The notes beneath the pieces were generated by a model. It was not told where the DNA came from. It did not search any database and saw only the letters and a program-made list of their open reading frames with translations. This document shows, in pieces, positions 1 through 7,392 of a stretch of 51,288 bases of DNA. Location of the stretch: NCBI GenBank assembly GCA_028877275.1, contig JAPPFP010000009.1:418889-470176 (forward strand), read 5' to 3'. This DNA is from Acidobacteriota bacterium. GTDB taxonomy: Bacteria; Acidobacteriota; Thermoanaerobaculia; Multivoradales; Multivoraceae. The first letter of the stretch is position 1. Each line of letters starts with the position of its first letter. The position numbers and the translations under genes are program-made.

Positions 1-161
1 GGCACGTCCTCGACCGGGAGCGGCGTGTCGAGAGGAATCGGTTCGTGGCTCAACGCGGCCTCCGTGGAACGGACGGCTACACCGGAACTGCAGGCGACGG
101 TCGCGCCGCCGGCCGCTCCGACCGCGCCCAGAAACGCGCGTCGCGTGGTGTGGTGCGCCAT
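1..161 (-). CDS. Tat-exported protein, 5' end only (cut by window edge)
   Basis: The reverse strand opens with ATG at 161 and stays open to the window edge, giving the first 53 codons only. The N-terminus has a twin-arginine motif (TTRRAFLG, Arg7-Arg8), then a Gly/Ala-rich hydrophobic stretch ending in TVAC with Cys24, so it is either a Tat substrate with a cleavable signal or a Tat lipoprotein. Such signals are known on folded, often cofactor-binding periplasmic enzymes (for example Gfo/Idh/MocA oxidoreductases) and on amidohydrolases. The catalytic part is outside the window, so no function is assigned. There is no clear Shine-Dalgarno site. A TATAGT box ends 11 nt before the ATG, suggesting a very short leader or none. 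Confidence 0.75.
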   Translation of the reverse strand, partial: MAHHTTRRAFLGAVGAAGGATVACSSGVAVRSTEAALSHEPIPLDTPLPVEDV

Positions 162-172
162 TCGAACCTGCG

Positions 173-178
173 ACTATA
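173..178 (-). promoter_or_regulatory. -10-like TATAGT box for the Tat-signal gene
   Basis: On the reverse strand TATAGT lies 11 nt before the ATG at 161. Transcription would start at or just before the start codon. No convincing -35 is visible. Confidence 0.45.
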
Positions 179-202
179 GCCCCGCTCCTGGTTGCTCCCC
201 GG

Positions 203-208
203 TAGTCT
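203..208 (+). promoter_or_regulatory. -10-like TAGTCT box just upstream of the VWFA-like gene
   Basis: TAGTCT ends 10 nt before the ATG at 219 and no Shine-Dalgarno site intervenes, so the transcript may be leaderless. A TATAGC at 175-180 is an alternative. Confidence 0.35.
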
Positions 209-218
209 GGTCCTGCCC

Positions 219-1370
219 ATGAAGATCGCCGCCGGTGCCCTCGTCCTGTTTGCCGTGGCTCTGCCTGCTCAGCCGCCGCCGGACCAGGTTTTCACCGACG
301 CGGTCGAGGTGGCGGAGTCGTCGGTCGTCATCGAACTGCCGCGGCTGCGCGGTGTGAAGCCGTCTGACTTCGAGCCGGGCGACTTCGTGGTGGAGGTCGC
401 CGGCGAGCGGCGCCGCGCGACCGGTGTGTCCGCGCTCGATCTGAAATCGAACCCGCGGCCGGTGCTCGTCTATGTGGACGCCGTGCTGGCCAAGGCGGAG
501 ACCGTTCGTCTCGGTGCGGAGGCGCTGGCGCGGCAGGCGCGGCGGCTGGTGGCGCTCGGGCCGGTCGAGGTCGCGTTGGACGACGGTGCGCTTGGAGGCT
601 TGGAACAGCGGCTCGCCCCGACGACGGAGCCGGGAGCCGTTGAGGCGGCGCTGGAGCAGATCGCCGGGGAAGGCCTGGGCCGCGATGCCTACTTCGAGGC
701 CGGGAACCGTCCGGTGGACCTGCCGACCTACGCCGAGGTCGTGCGTGAATCGGCGGCGCTCCTCCTGGAAGAGACCACTTCGCGCTGCGACGATCCGCCT
801 TGCTTCCTGTTCTGGTTGAGCGACGGGTTTCCCGCCCTGGACGATGTCGGCGTGCGTACCGCCGGTGAGCTGGAGGCGGAACTGGCCGCGAGCGGCTGGA
901 TCGTCATTGCCATGGCGCTTCACGTACCAACGCCGGATCCCGACGTCGGCGAACCGCGGCCGGTCAGCTACGAGCAGTGGAAGGCGATGACGCCGGGAGT
1001 CAAGATGGCGCCCTCGCCGGGCGAGGTCAGCCGCCTGCAGGGGCTTTCCGCCAGTAGCTTCGACTTCTACGTTGAGCCGCGGTACGAACCTCTGCGGCGC
1101 GCGGCGATCGCCTCCTGTGGTGCGGCGCTGCGGGTCGAGCACCAGCTCGAGGCGGAGTTCGAGCGGCTGGAGCGGAGGCTCCTGCTGCGCTTCGCCGCCG
1201 GAGCCGGGGGTACGGACCAGGAGGCGCTTGCGGCGCTACGCTTCCTGCCGGTGGAGGTCCGTCTTGCGGAGGTGTCGCGGTTCGCGGACCGGCGGAGGTT
1301 CAAGCGCTGGCTGGGACTGGTGCCGCAGGAGGAGCGGCTGCGCTTCGCCCGGTGGGTTAGGGCTCGCTAG
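219..1370 (+). CDS. Secreted VWFA-related acidobacterial-type protein
   Basis: A 383-residue protein starting MKIAAGALVLFAVALPAQ, a Sec signal peptide of about 18 residues. I chose ATG 219 because the upstream in-frame TTG at 192 would place an extra segment before the signal. After the signal it resembles the VWFA-related acidobacterial family: an N-terminal strand region ending in a 'DFEPGDFVVEVAGE' segment, then a Rossmann-like region with RPVLVYVDAVL and CFLFWLSDGFP where VWA strands would be. The metal-binding DxSxS motif is not visible, so metal-dependent adhesion is doubtful. The C-terminus is Arg-rich and helical. The gene converges on the antiporter operon and shares a CTAG stop with it. 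Role: probably cell-surface or periplasmic binding; the partner is unknown. Confidence 0.7.
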   Translation: MKIAAGALVLFAVALPAQPPPDQVFTDAVEVAESSVVIELPRLRGVKPSDFEPGDFVVEVAGERRRATGVSALDLKSNPRPVLVYVDAVLAKAETVRLGAEALARQARRLVALGPVEVALDDGALGGLEQRLAPTTEPGAVEAALEQIAGEGLGRDAYFEAGNRPVDLPTYAEVVRESAALLLEETTSRCDDPPCFLFWLSDGFPALDDVGVRTAGELEAELAASGWIVIAMALHVPTPDPDVGEPRPVSYEQWKAMTPGVKMAPSPGEVSRLQGLSASSFDFYVEPRYEPLRRAAIASCGAALRVEHQLEAEFERLERRLLLRFAAGAGGTDQEALAALRFLPVEVRLAEVSRFADRRRFKRWLGLVPQEERLRFARWVRAR

Positions 1371-2854
1371 AAGCTCAGCAGCGACGCCAGGTCACCGGCC
1401 ACGAAGAACAGCGCCAGCGACAGCAGCGCCGTCAGGACCAGCGGCGCCACGCAGAGAAACGGCGCTTCGGCGATCGGCTTTCGGTCGCCGCCGGCGCTGC
1501 CGCTGGGGCCGGCGGTGGGCGAGGTCGCGAAGAAGCCGCGAACGACTACCGGCATCAGGTAGAAGACGGCGAGCAGGGAACTCACCATCAGGACTCCCAG
1601 AAGCGCGGCTTGCCAGGCGAACCCGGTCTCGAGCGCGCCGACCATCAGGTACCACTTGGCCCAGGACCCGCCCAGCGGCGGGATGCCGATGATCGATAGC
1701 GAGGCAAGGAAGAACGCCGCGAACGTCCAGGGCATGGTGCGGCCGAGCCCGTCGAGTTCGCTCACCTTCTTCTTGTGAGTGGCAACCAGGATGGCGCCGG
1801 CGCAGAAGAAGAGGGTGATCTTCCCGGCCGCGTGCATCGCGATCTGCAGACCTCCGGCGAGGACGCCCGTAGCCGTGGCCATCGCCGCGCCGAGGACGAT
1901 GTAGGCGAGCTGGCTGATCGTCGAGTAGGCGAGCCGCGCCTTCAGGTTGTCCTGGCGGATCGCGATGACGGCGGCCATCAGCATCGTGAACGAGGCGATC
2001 GTCATCAGCGCGAGCGACGCGTCGCTGCCGGCGAGCAGGTCGAGGCCGAAGACATAGACGACCACCTTGAGGATCGCGAACACGCCCGCCTTGACCACGG
2101 CGACCGCGTGCAGCAGGGCGCTGACGGGGGTCGGCGCCACCATCGCGTTCGGCAGCCAGCGGTGGAAGGGCATGAGCGCCGCCTTGCCGGCGCCGAAGGC
2201 GTAGAGCAGGAGCAGCACGGTGACCATGCCCGAACTCGTCTCGGCGCCCAGGATGCCGCCCGGGGTGAACTCGATCGTGCCGGTCAGCCGCCAGGTGAAG
2301 AGGATGGCGAACAGCAGGAAGGAGATCGAGGTGAAGAGGAGGATGCCGAGATAGACGCGCCCCGCGCGTCGCGCCTCGTCCGTGCCGTGGTGCGTGACGA
2401 GGGGGAAGGTGAGAAGCGTCAGCGCCTCGTAGAACAGGAACAGAGTGAACAGGTTGCGGGCGAAGGCGATGCCGAGCGCGGCGAAGATGGAGAGGGCGAA
2501 GAAGGTGAAGAACCGGGTCTGGTTGTGCTCGTGGTGGCCGCGCATGTAGCCGACGGCGTAGATCGAGGTCACGATCCACAGGCCGCTCGCCACCAGGCCG
2601 TAGACCAGCCCCAGAGGCTCGACCTGAAACGCGAGCTCCACGCCCGGCAGCACCTCGAACAGAACGAGTTCCGGCCTGCCGTCGGCCAGCACCTCGCCGC
2701 CCAGCCGCCAGACCGCGGCGAAGGTGCAGGCGCCGATCAGCGGCGTGGCGACGTCGCGCAGGTTCGGATGCCCGAGGCGGCCGAAGATCTGGCAGGAAGC
2801 CGCCGCCAGCACCGGCAGCAGCAGCGCGACCAGAATCGTCGTCGCGGAACTCAT
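1367..2854 (-). CDS. Mrp-type antiporter subunit D homologue (second copy, NuoL/M/N family)
   Basis: A 495-residue polytopic membrane protein of the proton-conducting NuoL/M/N/MrpA/D family, starting MSSATTILVALLLP at 2854. Family hallmarks are visible: a buried Glu in LFYEALTLLTFPLV, the Lys in GAGKAALMPFHRWLPNAMVAPTPVSA, and a second helix-break region in LAYSTISQLAYIVLGAA. It is the last gene of the reverse-strand antiporter set, 7 bp after the first D subunit. Canonical Mrp systems have a very large MrpA whose N-terminal half is NuoL-like. Here that half is absent as such, and this protein probably supplies the second antiporter-like channel. It could also be called a MrpA N-terminal equivalent. 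It converges on the VWFA-like gene with a shared CTAG stop. Confidence 0.88.
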   Translation of the reverse strand: MSSATTILVALLLPVLAAASCQIFGRLGHPNLRDVATPLIGACTFAAVWRLGGEVLADGRPELVLFEVLPGVELAFQVEPLGLVYGLVASGLWIVTSIYAVGYMRGHHEHNQTRFFTFFALSIFAALGIAFARNLFTLFLFYEALTLLTFPLVTHHGTDEARRAGRVYLGILLFTSISFLLFAILFTWRLTGTIEFTPGGILGAETSSGMVTVLLLLYAFGAGKAALMPFHRWLPNAMVAPTPVSALLHAVAVVKAGVFAILKVVVYVFGLDLLAGSDASLALMTIASFTMLMAAVIAIRQDNLKARLAYSTISQLAYIVLGAAMATATGVLAGGLQIAMHAAGKITLFFCAGAILVATHKKKVSELDGLGRTMPWTFAAFFLASLSIIGIPPLGGSWAKWYLMVGALETGFAWQAALLGVLMVSSLLAVFYLMPVVVRGFFATSPTAGPSGSAGGDRKPIAEAPFLCVAPLVLTALLSLALFFVAGDLASLLSF

Positions 2855-2861
2855 CGTCGAC

Positions 2862-4346
2862 TCAGATCCCACCCGCGAGCAGGAGTTCGGCCGCTTCCCT
2901 GGCGACGCCGTAGGTCCAGTTCGTCGTGAGGCCGAAGAAGACCGCGGCCACCGCGAGCACCCAGGCCGGCGCCAGCATCCCGAGCGGGGCTTCCCGCACA
3001 TGGTCGATGGGCTGGGTTTCGGCCGGCTTGCGGAAGTAGACCGCCTCGACCACCTTGCCGACATAGACCAGGGCCAGCAGGGAACTCAGCAGGATGAGCA
3101 CCGCGGCGGCGGTCCAGCCGCGCTCGAGCACGCCGGACACCAGGTACCACTTGCTGACGAAGCCGACCGTGCCCGGAACGCCGATCAGGCTCAGACCCCC
3201 GATGACCAGGGCAGCCGAAGTGAACGGCATGCGGCGGCCGATGCCCGCGAGAGCGTCGATGTGGACCGAGCCGACCCGGTAGAGCAGGCAGGCGACGACG
3301 AGGAAGAGCCCGCCCTTCATCACCGCGTGGTTGAACAGGTGAACGAGGCCGCCTGCCAGACCGGTCGCGTTGGCGGTCGAGAGGCCGAGGGTCATGTAGC
3401 CGATCTGGGCGACGCTCGAGTAGGCCAGCAGCCGGCGCAGGTCGGCCTGGAAGATGGCGGCGCCGGAGGCCAGGAACATGGCGAGGATGGACAGCGGCAG
3501 CAGCACGGCCTGGAGCCGCAGTTCCTCGAACACGAAGGGCGCGCCGAAGATGGTGAACAGGACCATCGCCAGCAGGTAGAAGGAGACCTTCGTCGCCGTC
3601 GCGGCCAGGAAGGCGCTGACCTTGGGTGGCGCGAAGGAGTAGGCGTTGGGCAGCCAGTGATGCAGCGGAAAGACAGCCAGCTTGATCGAGATGCCGACGA
3701 CCAAAAGCGCCAGCGCGAGCACGGTGCCGCGATCGTCGAGCGACGGCTCGAGGCGCGCCGCGATGTCGCGCAGGTTCAGGGTGCCCGTCACCTGGTAGAG
3801 CAGGCCGACGCCCAGCATGAAGAAGACGCCGCCGATCGTGCCCATGACCAGGTAGTAGAAGGCGGACATCACGGCGCGCCGGTGGCCGCCGAGGCTGACC
3901 AGGATGTAGGACGACAGCGACGAGATCTCGAGGAACACGAAGATGTTGAAGGCGTCGCCGGTGATCGTGATGCCGAGCAGGCCGGAGATGCAGAGCAGGA
4001 ACACCGCGTAGTAGAGGTGCCGGCGCTGCTCCGGCACGCGCGGCGGGCCGCCCCGGGAGTCGAAACTCATGACCACCAGGGCCATCGCGGTGACCAGGGC
4101 GAGCAGATACGCGTTGACGGTCGAAACCCGGTACTCGATCCCGAGCGGCGGCGGCCAGCCGCCGAGTTGGTAGGAGATCACGCCGCCGCCCCGTACCTCG
4201 AGCAGCACGGCGACCGCGATCGCGAAGCAGACCGCGACGACGCCGAGACTGAACAGGCGGCAGAGGCGCGGATGGCGCACCAGCACGCAGACCGGTGCGG
4301 CGAGCAGCGGCAGGACGACCTCGAGGACGAGGATCTTCTCGATCAC
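2862..4346 (-). CDS. mnhD: Mrp/Mnh cation:proton antiporter subunit D
   Basis: A 494-residue member of the NuoL/M/N proton-translocating family in the inner membrane. It has the MrpD-type Glu in FVFLEISSLSSYIL and Lys in ISIKLAVFPLHHWLPNAYSFAP, the two residues shown in the family to be needed for cation/proton exchange. A further conserved region is LLAYSSVAQIGYMTLGL. Length and about 14 predicted helices fit MrpD. The start is ATG 4346, preceded by AGAGG about 7 nt away. It lies 28 bp after mnhC and 7 bp before the second D homologue, so it belongs to the same operon. Expected role: Na+(or K+)/H+ antiport as part of a multisubunit complex. Confidence 0.93.
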   Translation of the reverse strand: MIEKILVLEVVLPLLAAPVCVLVRHPRLCRLFSLGVVAVCFAIAVAVLLEVRGGGVISYQLGGWPPPLGIEYRVSTVNAYLLALVTAMALVVMSFDSRGGPPRVPEQRRHLYYAVFLLCISGLLGITITGDAFNIFVFLEISSLSSYILVSLGGHRRAVMSAFYYLVMGTIGGVFFMLGVGLLYQVTGTLNLRDIAARLEPSLDDRGTVLALALLVVGISIKLAVFPLHHWLPNAYSFAPPKVSAFLAATATKVSFYLLAMVLFTIFGAPFVFEELRLQAVLLPLSILAMFLASGAAIFQADLRRLLAYSSVAQIGYMTLGLSTANATGLAGGLVHLFNHAVMKGGLFLVVACLLYRVGSVHIDALAGIGRRMPFTSAALVIGGLSLIGVPGTVGFVSKWYLVSGVLERGWTAAAVLILLSSLLALVYVGKVVEAVYFRKPAETQPIDHVREAPLGMLAPAWVLAVAAVFFGLTTNWTYGVAREAAELLLAGGI

Positions 4347-4374
4347 GACGATCCTCTCGACCCCGGGAAGCGCC

Positions 4375-4773
4375 TCAAGTGTGCTCCCTGTCGTAGATCA
4401 CGGCCTCGTCCTCTTCGGCGGTGCCGTAGTCGCCGTGAATGCGCACGGCCAGCGCCAGCGCCAGGGCGGTGGTGGCGACGCCGACCACGATCGCGGTCAG
4501 CATCAGCACGTGCGGCAGCGGGTTCGAGTAGAGGATCCCGTGTTCTCCATGGCCGCCGGGGTGGGCGGGGTCGTGCGGCACGATCGGCGCGGTGCCCCCG
4601 GTCACCTTGGCCATCGTCACGTAGAAGAGGATCGCCGCCGCCTGGAAGATGTTGAGCCCCATCACCTTCTTGATCAGGTTGTCGCGGGCGATGACGATGT
4701 AGAGCCCGACCATCATCAGCGCGATGATGAGCCAGTAGGCCCAGAGTCCGGAGAACCACTGGGCCGACGTCAT
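4375..4773 (-). CDS. mnhC: Mrp/Mnh antiporter subunit C
   Basis: A 132-residue protein with three hydrophobic helices, NuoK/MrpC-like: WAYWLIIALMMVGLYIVIA at the N-terminus, KKVMGLNIFQAAAILFYV in the middle, and PLPHVLMLTAIVVGVATTALALAL near the C-terminus. The GLNIFQ and NPLPHVLMLTAIVVGVA segments are typical MrpC signatures. The loop between helices 2 and 3 is rich in His, Pro and Gly. The ATG overlaps the mnhB stop by 4 bp, indicating translational coupling. Confidence 0.92.
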   Translation of the reverse strand: MTSAQWFSGLWAYWLIIALMMVGLYIVIARDNLIKKVMGLNIFQAAAILFYVTMAKVTGGTAPIVPHDPAHPGGHGEHGILYSNPLPHVLMLTAIVVGVATTALALALAVRIHGDYGTAEEDEAVIYDREHT

Positions 4774-5270
4774 GACGCCCCTCCGCCCTGTTCGGCGCCC
4801 AGGGCCGGTTCGCGGGGTTCGCCGTCACCGTTCGGGCGGCGGCCCACGAACGCGTAGTAGACGCGCATGATGGTCGCCGCGACGGCGATGCCCACGCCCA
4901 GTTCGATGGCGATGATGCCGAGGTGCTGGCCGTGATGGCCGGTCGTCAGCGGATCGAGCGCGGTGTAGTTGAGGAACTCTCCGCCCAGGAACATCGCCAG
5001 CACGCCGACGGCGCCGTAGAGCAGCACGCCAGCGGCCATCAGGCGCTCCGTCAGCACGACGGAAACGACCTGCCGCAGCGCCTCCACGCCAAAGGTCAGG
5101 GCGAAGATGATGAGCCCCGCGGCGAAGATGACGCCGGCCTGGAAGCCGCCGCCGGGGCCGAAGTCGCCGTGGAACTGCACGTAGAGACCGAACAGGAGGA
5201 TGACCGGCACGAGAGCCCGGGCGACGACCCGGAGGATCGGCATCTCGCGGACTCTGGACGGCGGCCTCAC
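4770..5270 (-). CDS. mnhB: Mrp/Mnh antiporter subunit B
   Basis: A 166-residue membrane protein with the MnhB-domain core: ARALVPVILLFGLYVQFHG, then the signature GDFGPGGGFQAGVIFAAGLII, then HLGIIAIELGVGIAVAATIM in the last helix. MnhB is a structural subunit of the Mrp complex. The start ATG overlaps the previous gene by 4 bp and the stop overlaps mnhC. The C-terminal tail after the last helix is soluble and Gly/Glu-rich. Confidence 0.93.
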   Translation of the reverse strand: MRPPSRVREMPILRVVARALVPVILLFGLYVQFHGDFGPGGGFQAGVIFAAGLIIFALTFGVEALRQVVSVVLTERLMAAGVLLYGAVGVLAMFLGGEFLNYTALDPLTTGHHGQHLGIIAIELGVGIAVAATIMRVYYAFVGRRPNGDGEPREPALGAEQGGGAS

Positions 5271-5830
5271 GACTCCTCCTCGCCGCGCCCATCGCTGCGC
5301 CGCAGGCCGAGTCCGCCCAGAAGCAGCGCGACCCCGACGCCGGCCGTGAAGATGACGACGACTTCACCCAGCGTGTCGTAGCCGCGGAAGCTGGCGAGGA
5401 TCGCGGTGACGATGTTCGGGATGTGGATCTTGTTCTCCGTCTCGGCGATCAGGTCCGGCGCCAGGTGGTGGTGGATGACGGCGTCGGGATCGCCGTACGC
5501 CGGCATGTCCCAGGTGCCGTAGATCAGCGCCGCACCGGTGGCGACCACGATGAGGATCGGCAGGATCTGCAGGATCCGCGTCCGTTCCTGCTGCTTCTCG
5601 CGCCGCGAGGTCAGGCTGAGCGCCCCGAGAAACAGCACCGTGCTGATGCCGGCGCCGACCGCGGCCTCGGTGAAGGCGACGTCCACGGCGTCCATCAGGA
5701 CGAACAGCCCGGCCGCGAGCAGGCTCGCGATCCCGGTCAGCATGGCGGCGGCGAACAGGTCCTTGAGTCTCGCCACGACGATGACGGTGGCGAGCAGCAG
5801 CAGCATGAGGAGGAGTTCAACCGGCGGCAT
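5267..5830 (-). CDS. MrpA C-terminal-like subunit (DUF4040 plus MbhE-like fusion)
   Basis: A 187-residue membrane protein equivalent to the C-terminal part of MrpA, separated from any NuoL-like half. The N-terminal half (about residues 5-90) is DUF4040/MbhD-like with VVARLKDLFAAAMLTGI and DVAFTEAAVGAGISTVLFLGAL. The C-terminal half has the MbhE-like segment NIVTAILASFRGYDTLGE followed by a helix. In membrane-bound hydrogenases these two parts are separate genes (mbhD, mbhE); in classical Mrp they are fused to MrpA. Here they are fused to each other only. The gene overlaps mnhG by 14 bp and mnhB by 4 bp. It is likely essential for complex assembly and ion passage. Confidence 0.85.
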   Translation of the reverse strand: MPPVELLLMLLLLATVIVVARLKDLFAAAMLTGIASLLAAGLFVLMDAVDVAFTEAAVGAGISTVLFLGALSLTSRREKQQERTRILQILPILIVVATGAALIYGTWDMPAYGDPDAVIHHHLAPDLIAETENKIHIPNIVTAILASFRGYDTLGEVVVIFTAGVGVALLLGGLGLRRSDGRGEEES

Positions 5831-6149
5831 CGCCGTCCCTACCCGGATCGTCCAGCTCGAGCGCCAGCCCGTGGCCGTGAGCCGCCTTGACCAGCGCGTG
5901 CGCGATCGCCGGGCTGCTGAAGAAGAGGAAGGCGAGCACCAGGACCAGCTTCAGCGTGACCATCGACAGGCCGCCCTGGAACATCAGGCCCAGGAGCATC
6001 AGGCCGGCGCCCGCGGTGTCCGTGACGCTGGCCGCGTGGGTGCGCTGGTAGAACTCGGAGAAGCGGTGCAGTCCGATGCCTCCCACCACGCAGAAAAGCC
6101 CGCCGGCGATCAGCAGCACCGCGGTGACGATGTCCAGAGCGCCGTTCAT
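5817..6149 (-). CDS. mnhG: Mrp/Mnh antiporter subunit G
   Basis: A 110-residue protein with three helices. Signatures of MnhG/PhaG are GGLFCVVGGIGLHRFSEFYQR, then HAASVTDTAGAGLMLLG, then LVLVLAFLFFSSPAIAHAL. The start is ATG 6149, overlapping the mnhF stop (ATGA). The tail after the third helix is acidic and short. This small structural subunit of the Mrp complex always occurs with E and F. Confidence 0.92.
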   Translation of the reverse strand: MNGALDIVTAVLLIAGGLFCVVGGIGLHRFSEFYQRTHAASVTDTAGAGLMLLGLMFQGGLSMVTLKLVLVLAFLFFSSPAIAHALVKAAHGHGLALELDDPGRDGDAAG

Positions 6150-6427
6150 GGCCGGTCCGCCTTCCGGTCGTCCCTCGCCAGGTTCCCGAAGCGCGCGAAG
6201 CGCAGCACTGCCAGGGTGCCGGTGAAGTTGACGAGTGTGTAGACGATCGCGAGATCGAGCCACTCGGGCCGCCCGGTGAGGAAGCCGGCCACCGCGATCA
6301 GCAGCACCGTCTTCGTCCCGAACATGTTGACGGCCAGGATGCGGTCGAACACGGTGGGGCCGATCGCGGCGCGGGCGAGCGCCAGGAACATTGTCACCAC
6401 GATCGCCGCCATCCCCGCCACGTACAT
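6146..6427 (-). CDS. mnhF: Mrp/Mnh antiporter subunit F
   Basis: A 93-residue protein with three helices and the MnhF/PhaF core ARAAIGPTVFDRILAVNMFGT followed by LVNFTGTLAVLRFARFG. The start ATG (MYVAGMAAIVV) overlaps the mnhE stop by one base and the stop overlaps the mnhG ATG, so E-F-G are translationally coupled. It belongs to the membrane antiporter complex. Confidence 0.92.
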   Translation of the reverse strand: MYVAGMAAIVVTMFLALARAAIGPTVFDRILAVNMFGTKTVLLIAVAGFLTGRPEWLDLAIVYTLVNFTGTLAVLRFARFGNLARDDRKADRP

Positions 6428-6918
6428 CAGTCCGAGCCTCCTTCGAGCCGCAGGACGTCGCGGTCCATCGAGCCATCCATCACGTCCGCCTCGCTTTCCG
6501 CATCGAGGGCGTAAACGAGCAGCTCGTCGTCCCGGAGGTCCAGGGTGATCGTTCCGGGGGTGAGGGTGATGAAGTTCGCGTACAGGACCTGGCCGAAGGA
6601 CGTCTTCTGGCTCGCGGGCACGCGCCGGAGGCGGGGGTGGAGTTCGATCTTCGGCGACAGGATGAGCTTCGTCGTGTGGAGGTTGGCAGCGGCCACCTTC
6701 AGGGCGAAGGCGACCAGGAACCGCGGCAACCGCAGCCAGGAGGAGGGGCGGAAGAACTCGGAACCACCGCCTGCCGCCCGGTCGAGGGCGACGTAGAGCC
6801 GCCACACGAAGGCTACGGAGACGGCGCCGAAGGCGAAGATCAGCCACTCGTGCACGGTGTACGGCCCGGACAGGGAGAGCCAGACCGCCGCCAGCAGCGC
6901 GAGGACGCCCAGCCTCAC
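6427..6918 (-). CDS. mnhE: Mrp/Mnh antiporter subunit E
   Basis: A 163-residue MnhE-family protein. Two hydrophobic segments at the N-terminus (residues about 3-20 and 24-45) are followed by a third in FLVAFALKVAAANLH. The soluble C-terminal domain has the strongly conserved FGQVLYANFITLTPGTITLDL stretch and ends in an acidic tail. It is the first gene of the antiporter set and follows a small lipoprotein gene by 27 bp, so the antiporter genes may be transcribed from further upstream. Confidence 0.92.
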   Translation of the reverse strand: MRLGVLALLAAVWLSLSGPYTVHEWLIFAFGAVSVAFVWRLYVALDRAAGGGSEFFRPSSWLRLPRFLVAFALKVAAANLHTTKLILSPKIELHPRLRRVPASQKTSFGQVLYANFITLTPGTITLDLRDDELLVYALDAESEADVMDGSMDRDVLRLEGGSD

Positions 6919-6945
6919 GGTTGCATCGCCTCCGACTCGTCGGCG

Positions 6946-7392
6946 CTAGCCGTCGGCATACGACTGCTTCCCCTTCAGGATGGTCAGGCTCCACTTGCCG
7001 GTGGCCCGGATTCTGAGCGTGTGGACGCCCGCGTCGGGGACGAAGAAGGTCGTGATCCCCGACCACTCCTCCGCGTTCTGCGAGATGTCGACGGGCGGGC
7101 CCACGGAGAACACTCCCAGGTTGCCTTCGACCGTGGCGGTGGCGGTGTGGTCGCCGCCGGCCATCTGGAACCGTACCGTGGCGTTGCCTTCGCCCTCGAT
7201 GCAGCCGACGCCGCAGGGCTTCGGCGGGGGTGGCGGCGCCGGCGGCTTCCACGCGGGCCGCTCGGCGACCTGGCGGTCGCCCGGCGCCTCACGTTCGGCG
7301 GCCCCTTCCCGTGCACATCCGGCGACACCCAGTGCCAGAAAGCCGGCGAGCACGCGGATTGCCGCACCCGCGAGCGGGAACGGTCGTTTCAC
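6946..7392 (-). CDS. Small lipoprotein of unknown function
   Basis: A 148-residue protein with a lipoprotein signal: a hydrophobic stretch ending LGVAGC, with Cys26 as the probable lipidated residue. A Pro-rich linker (PAPPPPPKP) leads to a beta-rich C-terminal domain of about 90 residues with CGVGC and a closing segment (VHTLRIRATGKWSLTIL) like small extracytoplasmic beta-sandwich domains. I recognise no named family. Its ATG overlaps the stop of the upstream S9 peptidase (4 bp) and it ends 27 bp before mnhE, linking the peptidase group to the antiporter genes. There is no evidence that it is an antiporter subunit. Confidence 0.7.
   Translation of the reverse strand: MKRPFPLAGAAIRVLAGFLALGVAGCAREGAAEREAPGDRQVAERPAWKPPAPPPPPKPCGVGCIEGEGNATVRFQMAGGDHTATATVEGNLGVFSVGPPVDISQNAEEWSGITTFFVPDAGVHTLRIRATGKWSLTILKGKQSYADG

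Noticed and set aside
192..218. Upstream TTG start for the VWFA-like gene
   Set aside because: It would put nine extra residues before a complete signal peptide. ATG 219 is a better start.
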